DNA of 64,000 nucleotides from Chlamydomonas reinhardtii (lineage: Eukaryota > Chlorophyta > Chlorophyceae > Chlamydomonadales > Chlamydomonadaceae). Positions 23,006-36,100 of this stretch are shown in pieces. The translations under genes were made by a program, and so were the position numbers. Under the pieces are notes generated by a model, which saw only the letters and a list, made by a program, of their open reading frames with translations, had not been told where the DNA came from and made no database searches. The stretch covers positions 4,944,880 through 5,008,879 of the forward strand of contig NC_057019.1 in the NCBI RefSeq assembly GCF_000002595.2, read 5' to 3'. Position 1 is the stretch's first letter. Each line of letters opens with the position of its first letter.

Positions 23006-26000
23006 ATGGCAGAGGGCACACAGAACCCGTTGCTAGGTGACCCCAGCCATGCTTCTCACTCTGATACCAAAGTGCAAAAGCTGGAGCACAAGCTACAGCA
23101 GCTTAAGGAGCACACACCTCAGACGCATAATGGCATACGGGAATGGGTAAGTGTCAGGTTCGCGGGAATGTGAATGTGACTTCCGCCCGCCGAGCACCTC
23201 CCGCCCTCCCATGCGTCTCCGGCTGCTCGCAGATTCACCAAAAGCCAGGGACATTCGGCTGCCTAGTCTTCCTGCTGATTACATGTATAGTGCTCGTGGC
23301 GGTAGTGCCCCCGGTCTGCGTGCTCGTTGGCTGCGGAGCTGGTCGACCAAGCGACGTAAGCATCAGCTATGATTTGAGGGTGGGATACGGGTGTAGGGGA
23401 CAGGGTATCACGCGCGCGGGGCGGGATGGTGACTCCGACGCAGCGTCACTCCTTTGGCAGTCGCAGATTCTGCTTCCGCGCTAGCATAGCCCGAAGGCCA
23501 GACACAGACCAGCGCCATATGTAAGGATGCAAGCATCCTTGCGTCCATGGACATGCGTGCGGGGCGCCCAGGAGCGCATGTCACTTGAAGGGGCTGCGGG
23601 TTGGCGGCACGCGGCATGCGTGCCGAGGCTGCGGCAACCGAAGTTTCCGTCGGGTTTCTGCCCCATACGCGCTACTTGCTGCTTGGTGGTAACCCTTATG
23701 CGTCTGCACATGGGCTTACAGCAAACATGCGTTGGGTTACGAGGGGCCGGTGCGGATTGACGCCGGCACCCCAAGCCTTCTGCGTTTGCCCCAGCAACCC
23801 AACGCCGCCTGTCGCTATGACTGGATCTTGACGTTAAAGCTTCTTTCCATGCTTTGCTTTTACGCCCAACCGTGTGTGCAGTCGTCGGACTCCGAGTCTA
23901 TCAACCGTCTCATTGTCAACTTTGACCAAATCGGGAAGACTGTGAAGTCAAAGATCCCGCCCCTGCTGTACGATTACCTAGAGGAGGTGGCGCTGAAGAG
24001 CGGGATCCAGGTGCGAGGGGAGGCGGCAAGTCCGGGGTGGGGCCTGCTGCCAACCGGTCCAGGCGCTGCCAGTTGCGTGACGTGGTTGGGAAGGGAGCTG
24101 GGCCCTCCGCCCGGGGCATCAAAGGCTTGGGCCATCAGTACATGACATCAGGCTTGGGCCATCAGCACATGACATCAGGCTTGGGCCATCAGTACATGAC
24201 ATCAGGCTTGGGCCATCAGCACATGACCGCTACACGCTTTCGCCGCGGTCATGCAGATCGTGTCGTTCTCTGACGCCAAGGTGCTGGAGGAGGTGAAGAA
24301 GATTCTGCTGTCGCAGCCAGGTGCGGCGGAGCTGTTTGGGGCCAGGGAGAGCGGTTGCTAGGACTGGGGCAGGAGGCCGTGAGCGGAGGCTCGGCCCAAA
24401 GTGGCTGGCGGGTGGACCGGGCTACACGGCGGCCTTGGATCATTGCTCATAAAGTTGTACCGGTAGTCCATGTCGCGACCAGCTGAGGTAGCGACACCTG
24501 GCATGCGAGCGAGCACCAGTGGTTTCAGGCGCTAGTCCCTTCGTCCAACCTGTACCTTCGTCTCCTCCCTCTGCCCGCGGCTGCCCCCGCAGACCTCTCG
24601 AACCTTCTGCAGGACTCAGCGCAAAGCAGGCCGCCAGTGCAGGACCCGCTTGCGGCGCTGGCGGGCGCCGCCAGCCAGGCGGGCGTGCCGGGCACCCGGC
24701 GTTTCATGTCGGCGCTGGACCCGCGGCGGTTCCTTCAGTCTGTGACGGTGGTGCCGGGCGCGCCGGACCCTCTGGACCAGTACTCGCTGGGCATAGTGAA
24801 GGCGAAGGACGCGTGGAATGTGACGCAGGGTGAGCTAGGCCTGGGTCTGGATTTGAGCTGTGCGGTGTACGAGAGGCCAGCTGCATGCGGGGGAGGTGGG
24901 TCGGGAAATAAAAGGGCCGCTGGTGCCAGCGCCGCGTTTGCAGGGGCTGCGTCGGGGGAGGCAGGCGCGGGGCTGGACTGGAGGGCGGGGTAGCCGATTG
25001 AAGGGCAGCCGAGCTGTGGACGGTCATCTGGGTCGGCTACATGAGCTCACGGGCAGCACTGTAGAGGACATGGCCAGGGCGGGCTCTGGAGAGAGCCCCA
25101 GCCCACAACAGGGCTGGGTTCAGACTGTGGAGGTTTCACCGTGCATTGCGAGTCCAATCTACCTTATGCCCTGACGCTGCATCCCTCCTATTGCACATAC
25201 AGGCACACCAGAGGTCATCGTGGCTGTGGTGGACACCGGCTGCGACCTCACTGTGAGTGGGCAGGGCTAAGGGTGTGGAGCGAGTGTGGCGTCATGGATG
25301 GAAGGGCCGCCGAACAGCAAAGCAGTGGGATACTTGGTGCTATCCCAATCAGGCACAAGAGCAGAGCGTTGTCAGAAGGCGCTTTGTCGGGAAGGCGCGA
25401 GGGCAGGACACGGCTCTGGCGTGGGTAATGGAAGCCATCGAATCCCATGCACGTTACTGAGGACGTCCGAATGCCTGCTGACGCAAACTATACCCCACAT
25501 GCCCTGCTACCACAGCACCCCGACCTGAAGGACAACTTGTGGATTAACACGAAGGAGATCCCGGGGAATGGCGTAGATGACGACGGCAATGGTGAGGGCT
25601 GGGCGGCGGGGCCGGGCGAGGCAGGGCGGCGGGGCGGGGCGGGAGCGTGGCGCTTGGGGCTGGCGCTTGGGGCAGCAGTCGGAAGTCGGGACGCATACCA
25701 GGGGGATAGCCATTCATGCGAACGGTCATACCAGGGGCAGGCACAGTCATGCCTGAGCTGTTCTGCATTGATACGTACTGTGCAACCCTACCACAGGCCT
25801 CATTGACGACGTGTACGGATACGACTTTGCGGGCACGTGCGAAAATGACTACCCCAGCGACGGCTGCGGCCCCAAGCCCGACCCCCAGGACACGGGCACG
25901 CACGGCAGCCACTGCGCCGGCATTGTGGGCGCCGTCCGCAATAACGGCGTGGGCATCTCGGGCATTGCGCCGCGCGTGAAGATCATGTGCCTGAAGGTGA

Positions 26001-29000
26001 GCCCCTTGGCTTCAGGTGCATATGACGCTGGCCGGGGCCACAAAGAGTGTCTCGCCAGGGGCGCCTCTCGCTCAACAGGTTGGCATGCCATGCACGTCGC
26101 AGTCGCAGTAACTCCTCCGCATGCCCCTCGCTGTGACGCGCCGCAGGTGTCCACGCCCTCCAACAACTTCTACACCGCACACATCCTCAAAGCCTACGAC
26201 TACGCCTACCGCATGGGCGCGCACGTGGTCAGCTGCTCCTTCGGCCCCGCCGAGCCCAACATGAAAACCATCTCGCCCGACGAGCTGGCTGCGTACGTGG
26301 CCGAGCGCAACCTGTACCGCGCCGCGCTGCAGCCCATGGTTGACAAGAACATGCTCATCATCGCCGCCGCAGGTGGGTTTGCCGCTGGTGTGGTTTGCCA
26401 CAATTACGGTACTCAACACGGCGGTGTGGATATTCGCGGGATATCGCGAGTGAGGCCACCACGTTGCCAAGCACACCGCCACTGGCCAGCTGGCTTTCCG
26501 CATTCGCCCGCTGACATGCCAGGTTCTGCCGCGTCACCACATTCGCACATTTGCAGGCAACGAGAACACCAACTTGGACCAGCTGGACCAATACAACACC
26601 ACCTACATGCCCTGCTTCATGGCCAAGGAGTTCCCGGAGAACATGCTGTGTGTCACCGCCACAAACCAGGACGTAAGCTCGCGGCTGGGTTAGTGCGCGC
26701 ATGCCTACTAGGAAAACATGCTGTGCATGCAGTGAAGCTGCTCTGCATCGTGCTAGATGTGTTGCGCATTCTGCAAGTCCTGACCCCACCGCACACCAAC
26801 CCACATGACAGGATGTTCGCTGGGCAGAGATCGCCAACAACAAGCCCGTGGGCTCCAACTTTGGCCTCAAGTACGCGGACATTGGCGCCCCCGGCCGCCT
26901 AATCATGTCCAGCACACCGCCTGTGGCCGGCAACAGCATGACGCGCTGGAACCTCAAGACCGGCTCCTCCATGGCCACTCCCATGGTGTCCGGCATTGGC
27001 GCGCTGGTGCTTTCGGTGCTGGGCACAGGCACCGGCAACTATTTCCAGGTGCGCAGGCGGCTTGGCATTGGGACTGGGGCTGGGGACTTGGGGCGGGGGG
27101 CGGGGGCTGGGGCTAGGGGCGGGGCTGGGGCTGGGGGCTGGGGGCTGGGGCGGGGGCGGGGGCGGGGGGCCGGGGGCTGGGGCTGTGGGCTGGGGCCTGG
27201 GGCTGGGGCTGGGCTGGCACGTCAGTCGTGGTGCGCCACTTAACACGTACATCCCACGTACCACAGGGCAAGGAGGCACGGAAGATCATTGTGGAGTCGG
27301 CGGACCCCAAGGTCGGCCTGCCGGTGTCCACCGGCCGCCGCGTCAACGCCGCGAGCGCGGTGCTACAGGCCACGGCCAAGCTTTCGGGAGTCGCGGGTGA
27401 GTGGGCAGGATGGGGTTGCGAAGGCAAATGGTGACGACCCCTTCAACCCTTCGTACACATTGCCGCGATGTAACCAAGTCATTGGCATTGTCCTGGTGTG
27501 CCCTGGAATGCCCGCGCAGGCATTGTCACCGACGCCTCGTTCGTGCGCTCGTCGCAGTCGGTACTCGTGACCGGCTTCAATGAGACGTACTATGCTGGCG
27601 ACTTCGGGATCACGGAACGCAACGACTGGGACCAGCTGCCCGTCACGGGCGTCAGCACACGGGTGAGGGCCTGAGGGGATTAACGAACACACACAGTTCG
27701 AGGCGCCTGACGTAAGGCGAAGACTGCGATGGCTTGGGTATGGGATATAGAGTGGGTGGTTCACGCCCTGTGCGTAATTGTCCCGCCGCTCCTCGACCTC
27801 TCTCCGCACTACATGTGCCTATGCCCCTGCAGCCCGGCCTGCCCCGCTTTGAGCGCTACAAGTTCGGCGCCGGCACCACGCTGCGCGTGAAGGCGTCTGT
27901 GTACCTGCCCCTCACCGGGCTGTACGCCATGCAGGTGTGCATAGGGGGTCGCTGCGTGTGTCTGGCTTACCATCTCCCTCCGTTACTTACTGAACCCGCC
28001 TCTCAACCCCGCCGGCCCGTCACCCACCGCCGCCCAGATCAACACCACCGCCAGCTCCGCCGACCTCCGCGTGTTGGTGGGTCAGGTGGCGCTCAACCTC
28101 AGCGCCGTCAACCTGCTAAACTCGAACGGAGGTGCGGACAGCTGTCGGCGTGAAGGCTTGCGCGTGTTTCTCTTCATGTGCGGTTGCGCAGTCCTCTGTA
28201 AGTTCGCTGCCCCTGCGACAAGCAATTCCGGTATGCGCCATGGCTTGCAGGCTGGTATGAGTTCGAGATGCGGTACCGCAACCCGAGCGCCATAATCGAC
28301 ATCCAGATGGCGGAGCCGACCGGACAGCCTGGTGCATCCTCCTCAGCCTTTTCCCGCATGACCAACTTCTACATTTCCACGCCCGTCCCTCCCAAGGACT
28401 ACTACTGGGCGCCCAAGATTGCGCTGTCGTCGACCTGGCAGGTGCGTGGCTGCAGCAGGATGGATGTGTTTTGCAGTGGAGACGGGTGCTCGTGAGATCT
28501 CTGCTTAACGCACTCCTGAATTGCCATCCAGGTGCTGACGCGCCCCGTGAACGCAACGACGGTGGGCCTTGCGAGCATCCTGGAGTCCGCGCTTCAGCTG
28601 GACTCGCCCTTCAACTTCTCTAGCGTTGTGCCTGACATCAACTACACCACCCCCACAGCGCTGCGAGCGAACCTGTACCCTAGCTCTGTGGTGGCGGCGG
28701 CGAGCGTGCCGCAGTCACTGGTCGGTATCGCGCACACCCGTCTGGCAGCGCCGGATAAGCCCATGCGCTTCAAGGTGCGTCCAGGGATGCGCATTGCTTG
28801 CGTCTGGGCGTTGCTTGCGATCGTTGTGGCCCTAACAGCTTGGCATGCCGTACTGATGCCGCACTGATGCCGTACTGATGCCGTACTGATGCCGCACTGA
28901 TGCCGTGTCGCTGTGGCATCCGCCCCGTGGCTGCAGCTGACTTGCTCCTACTGCTCGATGGCAGTCAACGACCTCCGCATCCTGGATGTGTACGACCCGG

Positions 29001-31578
29001 CAAGCACCGGTGCCGCTACCACTCGAATCTCAGACTGCATCGCCTTCGGCAACACCTCCGGCACCCACGACATCGTGGTTCGCTTTGCAGCTGCGGACAG
29101 CTCCGCCGCGCCGCTGACGCTAGGCTGGCTGCCGTGCGACGCCAACCCGACCGCTGAGGCGGTGTCTCTCCGCACGCACGTTATGAACAACCTCTTTTGG
29201 AAGCCTTCAAGCGGCGTGGCAGGCTACGTGCCTGGCCTCCAGTGCGACGTGTGGCCATCCGCAAACCGCGTTGGGGCCCCCGTGTACAAGTTCCGCCTAC
29301 CTGCCGCCATGGCGAGCACTCCGAGGGTAAGCGCGCCAGGGATGCGGGGGATTCAGCTCACGTACCTCTGGTGTCTGCATTAGGGGGAGTCAGCTGCTTG
29401 CTGGGCTGCGGGGCTGCTGCCGGCCACCTGGCGATGCCGTGCCTGCACCAGGTGAATGTAGCAGTGCCTGCGGTTCCCCCCCACCTCCACGCCCGGGTCC
29501 TCACCATGCCTGATTGCTGCTTGCCGTTGCTTGCAGGCTCTTCAAAAGAACCTGACTGGCCCCAGGGACAACCGTGCCATGTTTGACGACTTCCTGCGTA
29601 CCGGCTGCTCGCCCACGGAGGACAAGTCGCCGGGCTGCATCGGCCCCGCCATGTTCCGCTTCTCGGACACGATTGTCAACTGGCCCAACTCCTCCACCAT
29701 CACCGGCACGGCGCTGGCGGCTCTGTACATGCGCTGCTGGACGTACGTCAGCCGCGGATTCGGGTAAGTCATTGGCGCAGGGTGTGTCAGCGCATACCTG
29801 CCTTGGTTGATGACCCGACATCCTGGCCGGCGTTCGTATGAGACGTGCGGTGCTACCGCGCGGAGTCTTCGTCACGTCAGCTGGGGTCGTGTCAACACCC
29901 CTCGCGTGTGCATCCTGCAGGCAAGGCTTCACCGCGCTTCCCCTCAGCAACAACAACATCTACGCCTACATGGGCGCCCAGACGGTGAATCCTGGGCAGC
30001 AGCGGACCAGCTACAGCTCGCTCACATGCACTCTCACCGGAGCCTGAGGGCTTGATAGGGTCGGCTGAGTGATTCACTTCAACGCGCTCATGCTGCCGCC
30101 CTGCCCGATGCTGCCTTCTGAGCCGCCCGCCGCCGCCTGTTGCCCCTCAACCACGCACACAGGTTCTCCGCCTCGAGGTGACGGCCGGCTTAGCCAACCA
30201 GCCGCCCTCCTCGCCCAACGTCACACAGCTCAACGACCACTACCAGCTGCTGGCGGTGGAGTGGCGCGGCCTGGGCGCCGCAACAGCCCTGGTGGGCATT
30301 GTGAATGCCGCCGCCACCAACATCTCCCTCAACCTCGACATGAACAACACACTGCTTCCCATCCCCGTGGTGGCTGCGCGCACCGCTGCGACCGTGTCAT
30401 TCGACTACAGTGCCGTCGCCATCGACCCGGCCACCATCCCCAGCCCACCCTACCCCGCCCCTAGCCGCCCCGCTCGGCCCAGCTGGCCCACCTTCCCGGG
30501 CCAACTGGCAGCCGAGTCCCTGCCAGCGCCGGCCCCCGCCCCGTCTCCTGCCAACACTACCTTCAACACGAGCGCGACCAACGCCACCACAGCAACAAAC
30601 GCGACACTGTCCGCACCCGCACCGTCCCCTTCACCGGCGCCAGCGGCCTCGCCGGTGCCTTCTCCGGCGCCCGTCTATGCGGCGCCGTCGAATGCGTCCA
30701 ACGCATCTAACACTACAACTGCTTCCAATGCAACGTCACCCGCACCCGTTGCGTCGCCGGCGCCGTCGAATGCAACGCTGCCCGCCCCGTCACCCTCGCC
30801 CGCACCTGTCTTGAACGGCACTGGCGGCGCTGGAAATGGCACCACCACGGCCGCTGCCAACGGGACCACCACAGCCACTTCCAATGGCACCTCCAACGGC
30901 ACCAGCACCGCCACCGGTCGTCACCTGATGCAGCTGCAGGAGTCTAGCAGTGGCTTCGAGGCAGTCGCGCTGGGTGCAAGCGCTTGGTCGCTGCGGCAGG
31001 TGGACACCACGTCCCCTGGCCTGCGTGCCGACGTGTACAACCCCACCTCCACGGCGCCCTACGACACTGTTGAGTACCTGTCAAAGCTGGTCCTGAACAA
31101 CATTTCCTTTGCCAGCGACCCCACGCTCTTTGGTAACGTGGTCTCGCCCACGGTAGGCCTATCCGGTCCCCTGCCTGGCAAGCCCCCGCCATCCTTGTAC
31201 ACGCTTGGGCCCAAGCCCGCCAAGGGCCCCACTCCCCAGATAGAGTGGCGTGCGCGCTACGTGCGCGCGGCCGGGTTCTTGTACCCGCCTCAGCGCGCCG
31301 CGGCGCTGACGCGGTGGGTCGTGAAGGTGGTAGAGCAGACGAACCAGAGCACCAGTGTCACGTTCGGTGACGTGACCATCCGCAACGCCATCGAGTTCCC
31401 CGGGACGGCGGTGCGTGAGACGAGCGTGGCCGTGTGGCTCCCGCCCGGGTACGTGCCGATGGTGGTCATGGCGCGCAGCAGCCGGACAGACACGGCGGCG
31501 TCGTACGATGTTAGTTTGATAGATGCGACGGGGGCAGAGACTGACGTGACTGGCGACCGGTGGTATAGATCTGTATGA
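23006..31578 (+). CDS. Membrane-anchored subtilisin-like serine protease (peptidase S8)
   Basis: Secreted-side endoprotease of 1,532 residues. Exons: 23006-23146, 23233-23355, 23882-24010, 24257-24320, 24593-24829, 25203-25252, 25516-25591, 25797-25996, 26147-26372, 26557-26672, 26812-27048, 27267-27396, 27520-27662, 27833-27934, 28038-28131, 28251-28441, 28532-28774, 28937-29326, 29537-29763, 29921-29984, 30163-31578. All phases close. A short cytosolic head precedes one signal-anchor helix (about residues 55-79), so a type II topology is inferred. A prodomain-like stretch is followed by the S8 core: Asp in VVDTGCD, His in THGSHCAGI, oxyanion Asn in AAAGNEN and Ser in GSSMATPMVSG. The long C-terminal part has many N-glycosylation sequons and a Pro/Ala/Ser and Asn/Thr-rich stretch near 30.46-30.93 kb, like volvocine cell-wall linkers. 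It is of the same broad kind as algal wall-lytic subtilases (VLE/sporangin); orthology is not claimed. Confidence 0.92.
24124..24228 (+). repeat. 27-bp minisatellite, about four units, in protease intron 3
   Basis: Units start at about 24124, 24151, 24178 and 24205 with GGCTTGGGCCATCAG. They alternate GTACATGAC and GCACATGAC, so the array looks like a duplicated pair. It is intronic. Confidence 0.9.
27060..27220 (+). repeat. G-rich (GGGGCTGG)n tract in protease intron 11
   Basis: About 160 bp of runs of three to six G separated by CT, C or A fill most of this intron. Such a run pattern could form G-quadruplexes in the pre-mRNA or the coding strand. Confidence 0.85.
28848..28905 (+). repeat. 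11-bp tandem repeat in protease intron 17
   Basis: About five copies of CTGATGCCGTA or CTGATGCCGCA shortly before the acceptor of intron 17. Confidence 0.85.
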
Positions 31579-32940
31579 AGCGTGAGGGGAGTTTAATGGG
31601 TAGGCAGGGGGTAGACACTAGGCGGTGTACTGAAATGAGCGTTACGGTAGTCGAACTAACACCATGACATGTTGCACGTTCGCAGTCTGGGTGAACGCTT
31701 CCGTGTTGCGGTTTGTCCCAGGTTTCAGAGAGATCGTGTGACCTGCAAGAGTTGAGGGCCGGGCGATGCAGATGCGGTGGGTTCGGCCCCGTTTTAATGA
31801 GGCGCGTTGTGTGCCCCCCGACGCATGGGGGCAACAGGATGACATGACGTAATGAATTGATAGGCGTGCGGCTCTGCTGTAGAAGTAGGGCTTATAACCT
31901 TTGCATGTGCAGTGGATGGACGTTCTTACCTTTGTCGTACAAGAGAATGACTGTGTTGTGGAGGCGCGGAGCAACGCCGCTGTCGGCTGACAGCATGGCT
32001 GCATGTCAAACAGGTGGAGATAAGGGGCTAGCTGCATGCGGGTTTCAATGTTGCGCTGCACTGTTTGCAGGAACCGTCTCGTGGCTTGACTTCGTGACGT
32101 TGCATTGAACCGAGTGCGGCAATCTGCGGTGTATGTGTGTGCAATTATGTGTTATACCGTAACGCGAGAATCTGCATGCGGCGCTGATAAGACAACCAGG
32201 CTGTAGTGGCTGGGTGGTACAGTCTGGCATGAAGCGGCTGTGTCCCACTGTCCCACGTGCACCATGGGCCATGACGCGTGAGGCGGAGGGTGGGAAGGAT
32301 GTCTGGGCGGACCATGCAGCGCATCGGGGTCGGAGACTCATCCAGCCGTTGCGCATACCCCGGCCACATAACCTGCCCATTTGGGGACGACCCGACCGGG
32401 GCTAACCAGGGTATGGAACAGTTTCCGCGCGTCCATCCAGCATTGCCGAGACGACCCGTCCGAGCCATCCCCGCATTGATGACCCCAGCCATCCCGCATC
32501 CCGCGGCTGACCCGACCCAGCCATCCATCCGTGCAGGCGTCCAGCCTTCCCGAGTCGACCCATGTACACAGCGCGCCTGTAGGGCTTCAATTACACAAGT
32601 ATTCATGCGCCTAACCTAGTCTCTGCGTGCAGAGTACCGCTCCAACTTCCGCGCTTACCGTCGCATCCCTTGCACAGCCGCTGCACAGCCGCTGCACAGC
32701 CGCTGCACGCCTATCACAGTTCTATTACCACAGTGGCACAGCCACGCCACACCAAGGCCGGCCTCGTCCCCAACCCCAACATCACGCCACCACCACTGAT
32801 GCTACCGGCCGCACTTGGAGCTATACCGACACCCAACACGCAGCCGCAGAACAGCACGAGCCACCAACCAAAACACACGCTGTGCCGCGCACCGCCCGAA
32901 ACCACTCCCGTGCTTTCCAGCGCTCCTCCTTGCTTCCCGC
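31579..32940. other. Convergent intergenic region, no gene recognised
   Basis: This 1.36 kb holds the 3' UTRs of the protease (+) and of the RRM protein (-). A TTACA at 32591 (TGTAA on the minus strand) suits the latter; no TGTAA was seen for the protease. Short CAGCCGCTG repeats lie near 32680-32710 and imperfect CAGCCATCC repeats near 32440-32540. No exon, tRNA or mobile element was recognised. Confidence 0.5.
32591..32595 (-). terminator. Poly(A) signal TGTAA of the RBM19/Mrd1-like gene
   Basis: TTACA on the plus strand, about 345 bp after the stop codon in the direction of transcription. Confidence 0.6.
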
Positions 32941-33097
32941 TCACAGCTTGAGCCGCTTGGCGGGCGCGGCGCCCGCCTCCGCCTCCTCGTCACGCTTGAA
33001 CTTGTTGGCGGTCTTGTTGCGGATGTCTTCGAGGCCCTCCTCCTCTTTGGCATACTCCACAACCAGACGGCGCCCGTACAAGTGCGTGCCGCCCACG

Positions 33098-33149
<52 letters not shown>

Positions 33150-36100
33150 GCAGGGCGTGTGTCAGCAGAAGAGTGAGTGAAGAGCTGAAGGGGGTGCATA
33201 AGTGCGTGTGCGCTCATGTACCGGTATAGACAGGAAGCACTGGGAAGAGGGGGAGGAGAGCCTTCGCCAGGCTGAGGGAGTTGGTGCCAGCGGTAACAGC
33301 ATGACGGTGCTGATGGGAGGTGCGCGATAGGCCGGCGCGGCGCGCTGGCCGTTGCAGGTTTGCGGGCCACGCTGACGCTTGCGTCACACGGCAACTGCTC
33401 TACATGTGCGCTTGCTCAACCACGGGACGGAGGCCACTCACCCTCCAGCGCGTTGCGCGCCTCCTGCTTGGTGACGAACTCCACGAACGCAAAGCCGCGG
33501 TGGCTGCCGTCGAACTTCTTGGGCAGGCGGCAGGATTTGAGGTGCCCAAACGGGTTGAACATGCCCTGGATGTCCCTGAGGCGCGGCAAGGATGCGGCAA
33601 ACAAACAGGCGGTTAGCTTTGTTGGTGATAGAAGGCCGTGCCCCCAACACTCACACGAGCAGGCAAAACAGGTTCGGCCCGGTGCCATAGCCGACACAGC
33701 ACGGGCCGAGGTGGGGCCTGCATCGCGTCCCGACTCTGCCTCAGTCCCCCCGCTCACTTCTTGGTTGCCTCGAACGCCAAGTTACGCACCACCAGCTTGA
33801 CGCTACCGTCCTGTTAATCGGGGCACGAATTGGAGTACACAGATGTGAAAAACGTAAAACTCTCTAAGCAACCATAGAGAAGCTGCGGACAATGACCGTG
33901 TCGCAGCCTGACTGTATACGGTACGGAAATGCTGGGAGGCCATAGTCAGCATCTATCTGGCCAGCGGTACTTCCTGGCGACGTCCGCTCGCTCACCTCCT
34001 GTCCCTTCTTCGCAGCGGCCTTGGCGCCTGCTGCCGGCGCCGTCTTGCGGCCCCGACTCAGCTGCAGCCCTAGCTTGTGTCCGTCAAGCATGGTTCCCTG
34101 CGTAACACAGTGACAGCAGGCAACATCAGTGCAAAATGCTGCACAGCACCGTCCGCAAGCCGTTCGCACCCTCCAATACGTCGCAAGCGCCCTCATGCAT
34201 ACGCCAGCGGGCGGAAATGACCTGCCGACGCATCGGGCCGTTGGCAACAGGCATCTGCATGCGTCTTTCCCTTGCGCTTCCTAACACAAACAGACGGCTC
34301 GCGCTGCCCCGCACCTGCAGCTTCTTGATGACCAGCGACGCGATCGCCTCGCTGTCCACCTCCACGAAGCCGTACCTGTATGGCGATAGCGGCAACGGCG
34401 CGAAAGACGGAGAAGTGAGATACTCAGAGCTGTCCTTGCTAGGGCAACCCATGCAGCGCTGCTCACAGCCACATACACAGTGTTCCCACGGCACCGTTGC
34501 CCAGCTCGCTGCTGCACCCGCAGCCCTGCCCACCCTAACACCTCCCGCCGCGCATCACTACGGCTGAGCCCAACACCACCCAGCTCACCCCAGGCTCAGC
34601 CCAACACCACCCAGCTCACCCCAGGCTCAGCGTCGCGCCGTCCTTGCCCTGCTTCCTCGCCACCAGCGCGCTGTGTAGCGAGCCGCCCGCCGCCGACACG
34701 GCCTTGTCAAAGTGCTTCTTCAGCGCCACGTCCGTCGTCGCAAACGCCAGGTTCTTGACAAAAATGGTTCCCACCACCGCCGGCGCCGGAGCATCGCCCT
34801 CCGCGTCGCCATCAGCGCCCGCGCCGGTGTGCACATCCGCCGCCGCGGCGTCGGCCGCTGCCGCGGCCGCGCCGTCCTTGCCGGGCTTGGTGCCGCCTGC
34901 GGTGGCGGCCTTTCTGTCGGCGGGCGCCGCCGCTGCCGCGGCGGCGGCGGTCGCCTTGGAGGGCGGCGGGCCGCTGAAGACGTCTGCGGGTGCCCACTCC
35001 AGGTACAGCGGCACGTGGTGGTACTTCTTGTACGCCAGCGACCTACGCGACGGCCGCAGCACACCAGCACATCAGCGCACGCATACCAGAGGAGCGGTGC
35101 GGCGGTGACTTGGGGCTAACTTTGAACAACCATTCCCGTAAGGAAACAGTCGCGCTGCAAGGAGAAACTGCAGCCGCCGCCGTGACTTGGGGCAAACACA
35201 CGCGCACACACTGTCTTCGCGCTTTGTTTTCCTTGTGCTCTACAACACGCGTACAGCCACGTACGCTAGCTCTATTTGTAAGCAAGCTACGCTGGCCTTT
35301 TGCAACGCGAGCCTGCAACAACGTAGCGACCACGGGGTAACTGCGCACTACCCGGCATGACGCCACAGCCGCACCTGAAGGCCGAGCGCGCGTCCTGCGG
35401 CTCCGTAAACTCCACCAGCGCCATCGCCTTGGCGGGCGGCAGCACGAGTCGCGACACCGGGCCGCACCGCCCAAACACAGCCAGCAGCTCGTCCTGTGGG
35501 GGCCGCCGCCGCCGCCGCCGCCGCGCAACAAGCAACAGATTAGCCATCATATGCACGAGCAATCAAACACATGCATTTTGTGCCCATGGCAATCATTTGA
35601 TCGAGGTAAAAGAGATTTGTGAGCGCACAAGCATGTCTGCGGAGCTGAGTGCCGTAACATGTGTTAATTGCCCTGTGCTACAACTGGCCGCAACGCCGCA
35701 ATGCCACGCACCTCGTCCGCGCTGAAGGGCAAGTTCTTCACCAGCAGTGTGGTGGCGCTGCGGGCCACAGCCGTGGAGGCGGAGGCCTTGCCGCTGGCGG
35801 CGGCGGCCCGCTCCAACGCATCCACGGACACGCCTGCGGCCGCGACGTCACGGGCAGGCAGTTTAGGAGAGGGAGAGAGAGGGAGAGAGAGAGGGAGCGC
35901 GCGTGGCGGGGAGAGGCTTGTGCAAAAGGAACGCAGGAAGATACCGCAGCACGTGCGGCACGGGCCAGGTGCCGTCGCCGGGGTGCGACGTAGGGGCGCT
36001 GTGTGGCTTTGTGAGCGCATGCCCCCGCGGCCCGTGCTAGCATGTCAAACGGCCCTGCAGCCCACCCTAGGACCCCCCCCAAAACACACGCACCTGCTTC

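Noticed and set aside
24124-24228. Regular 27-bp repeats resembling a short CRISPR array
   Set aside because: The units are contiguous without unique spacers, lie in an intron of a eukaryotic gene and have no cas genes nearby. It is a minisatellite.
30410-30914. Other-frame open frames in the last protease exon
   Set aside because: They arise from the Pro/Ala/Ser and Asn/Thr repeats. The real frame continues from the protease core and ends at 31578.
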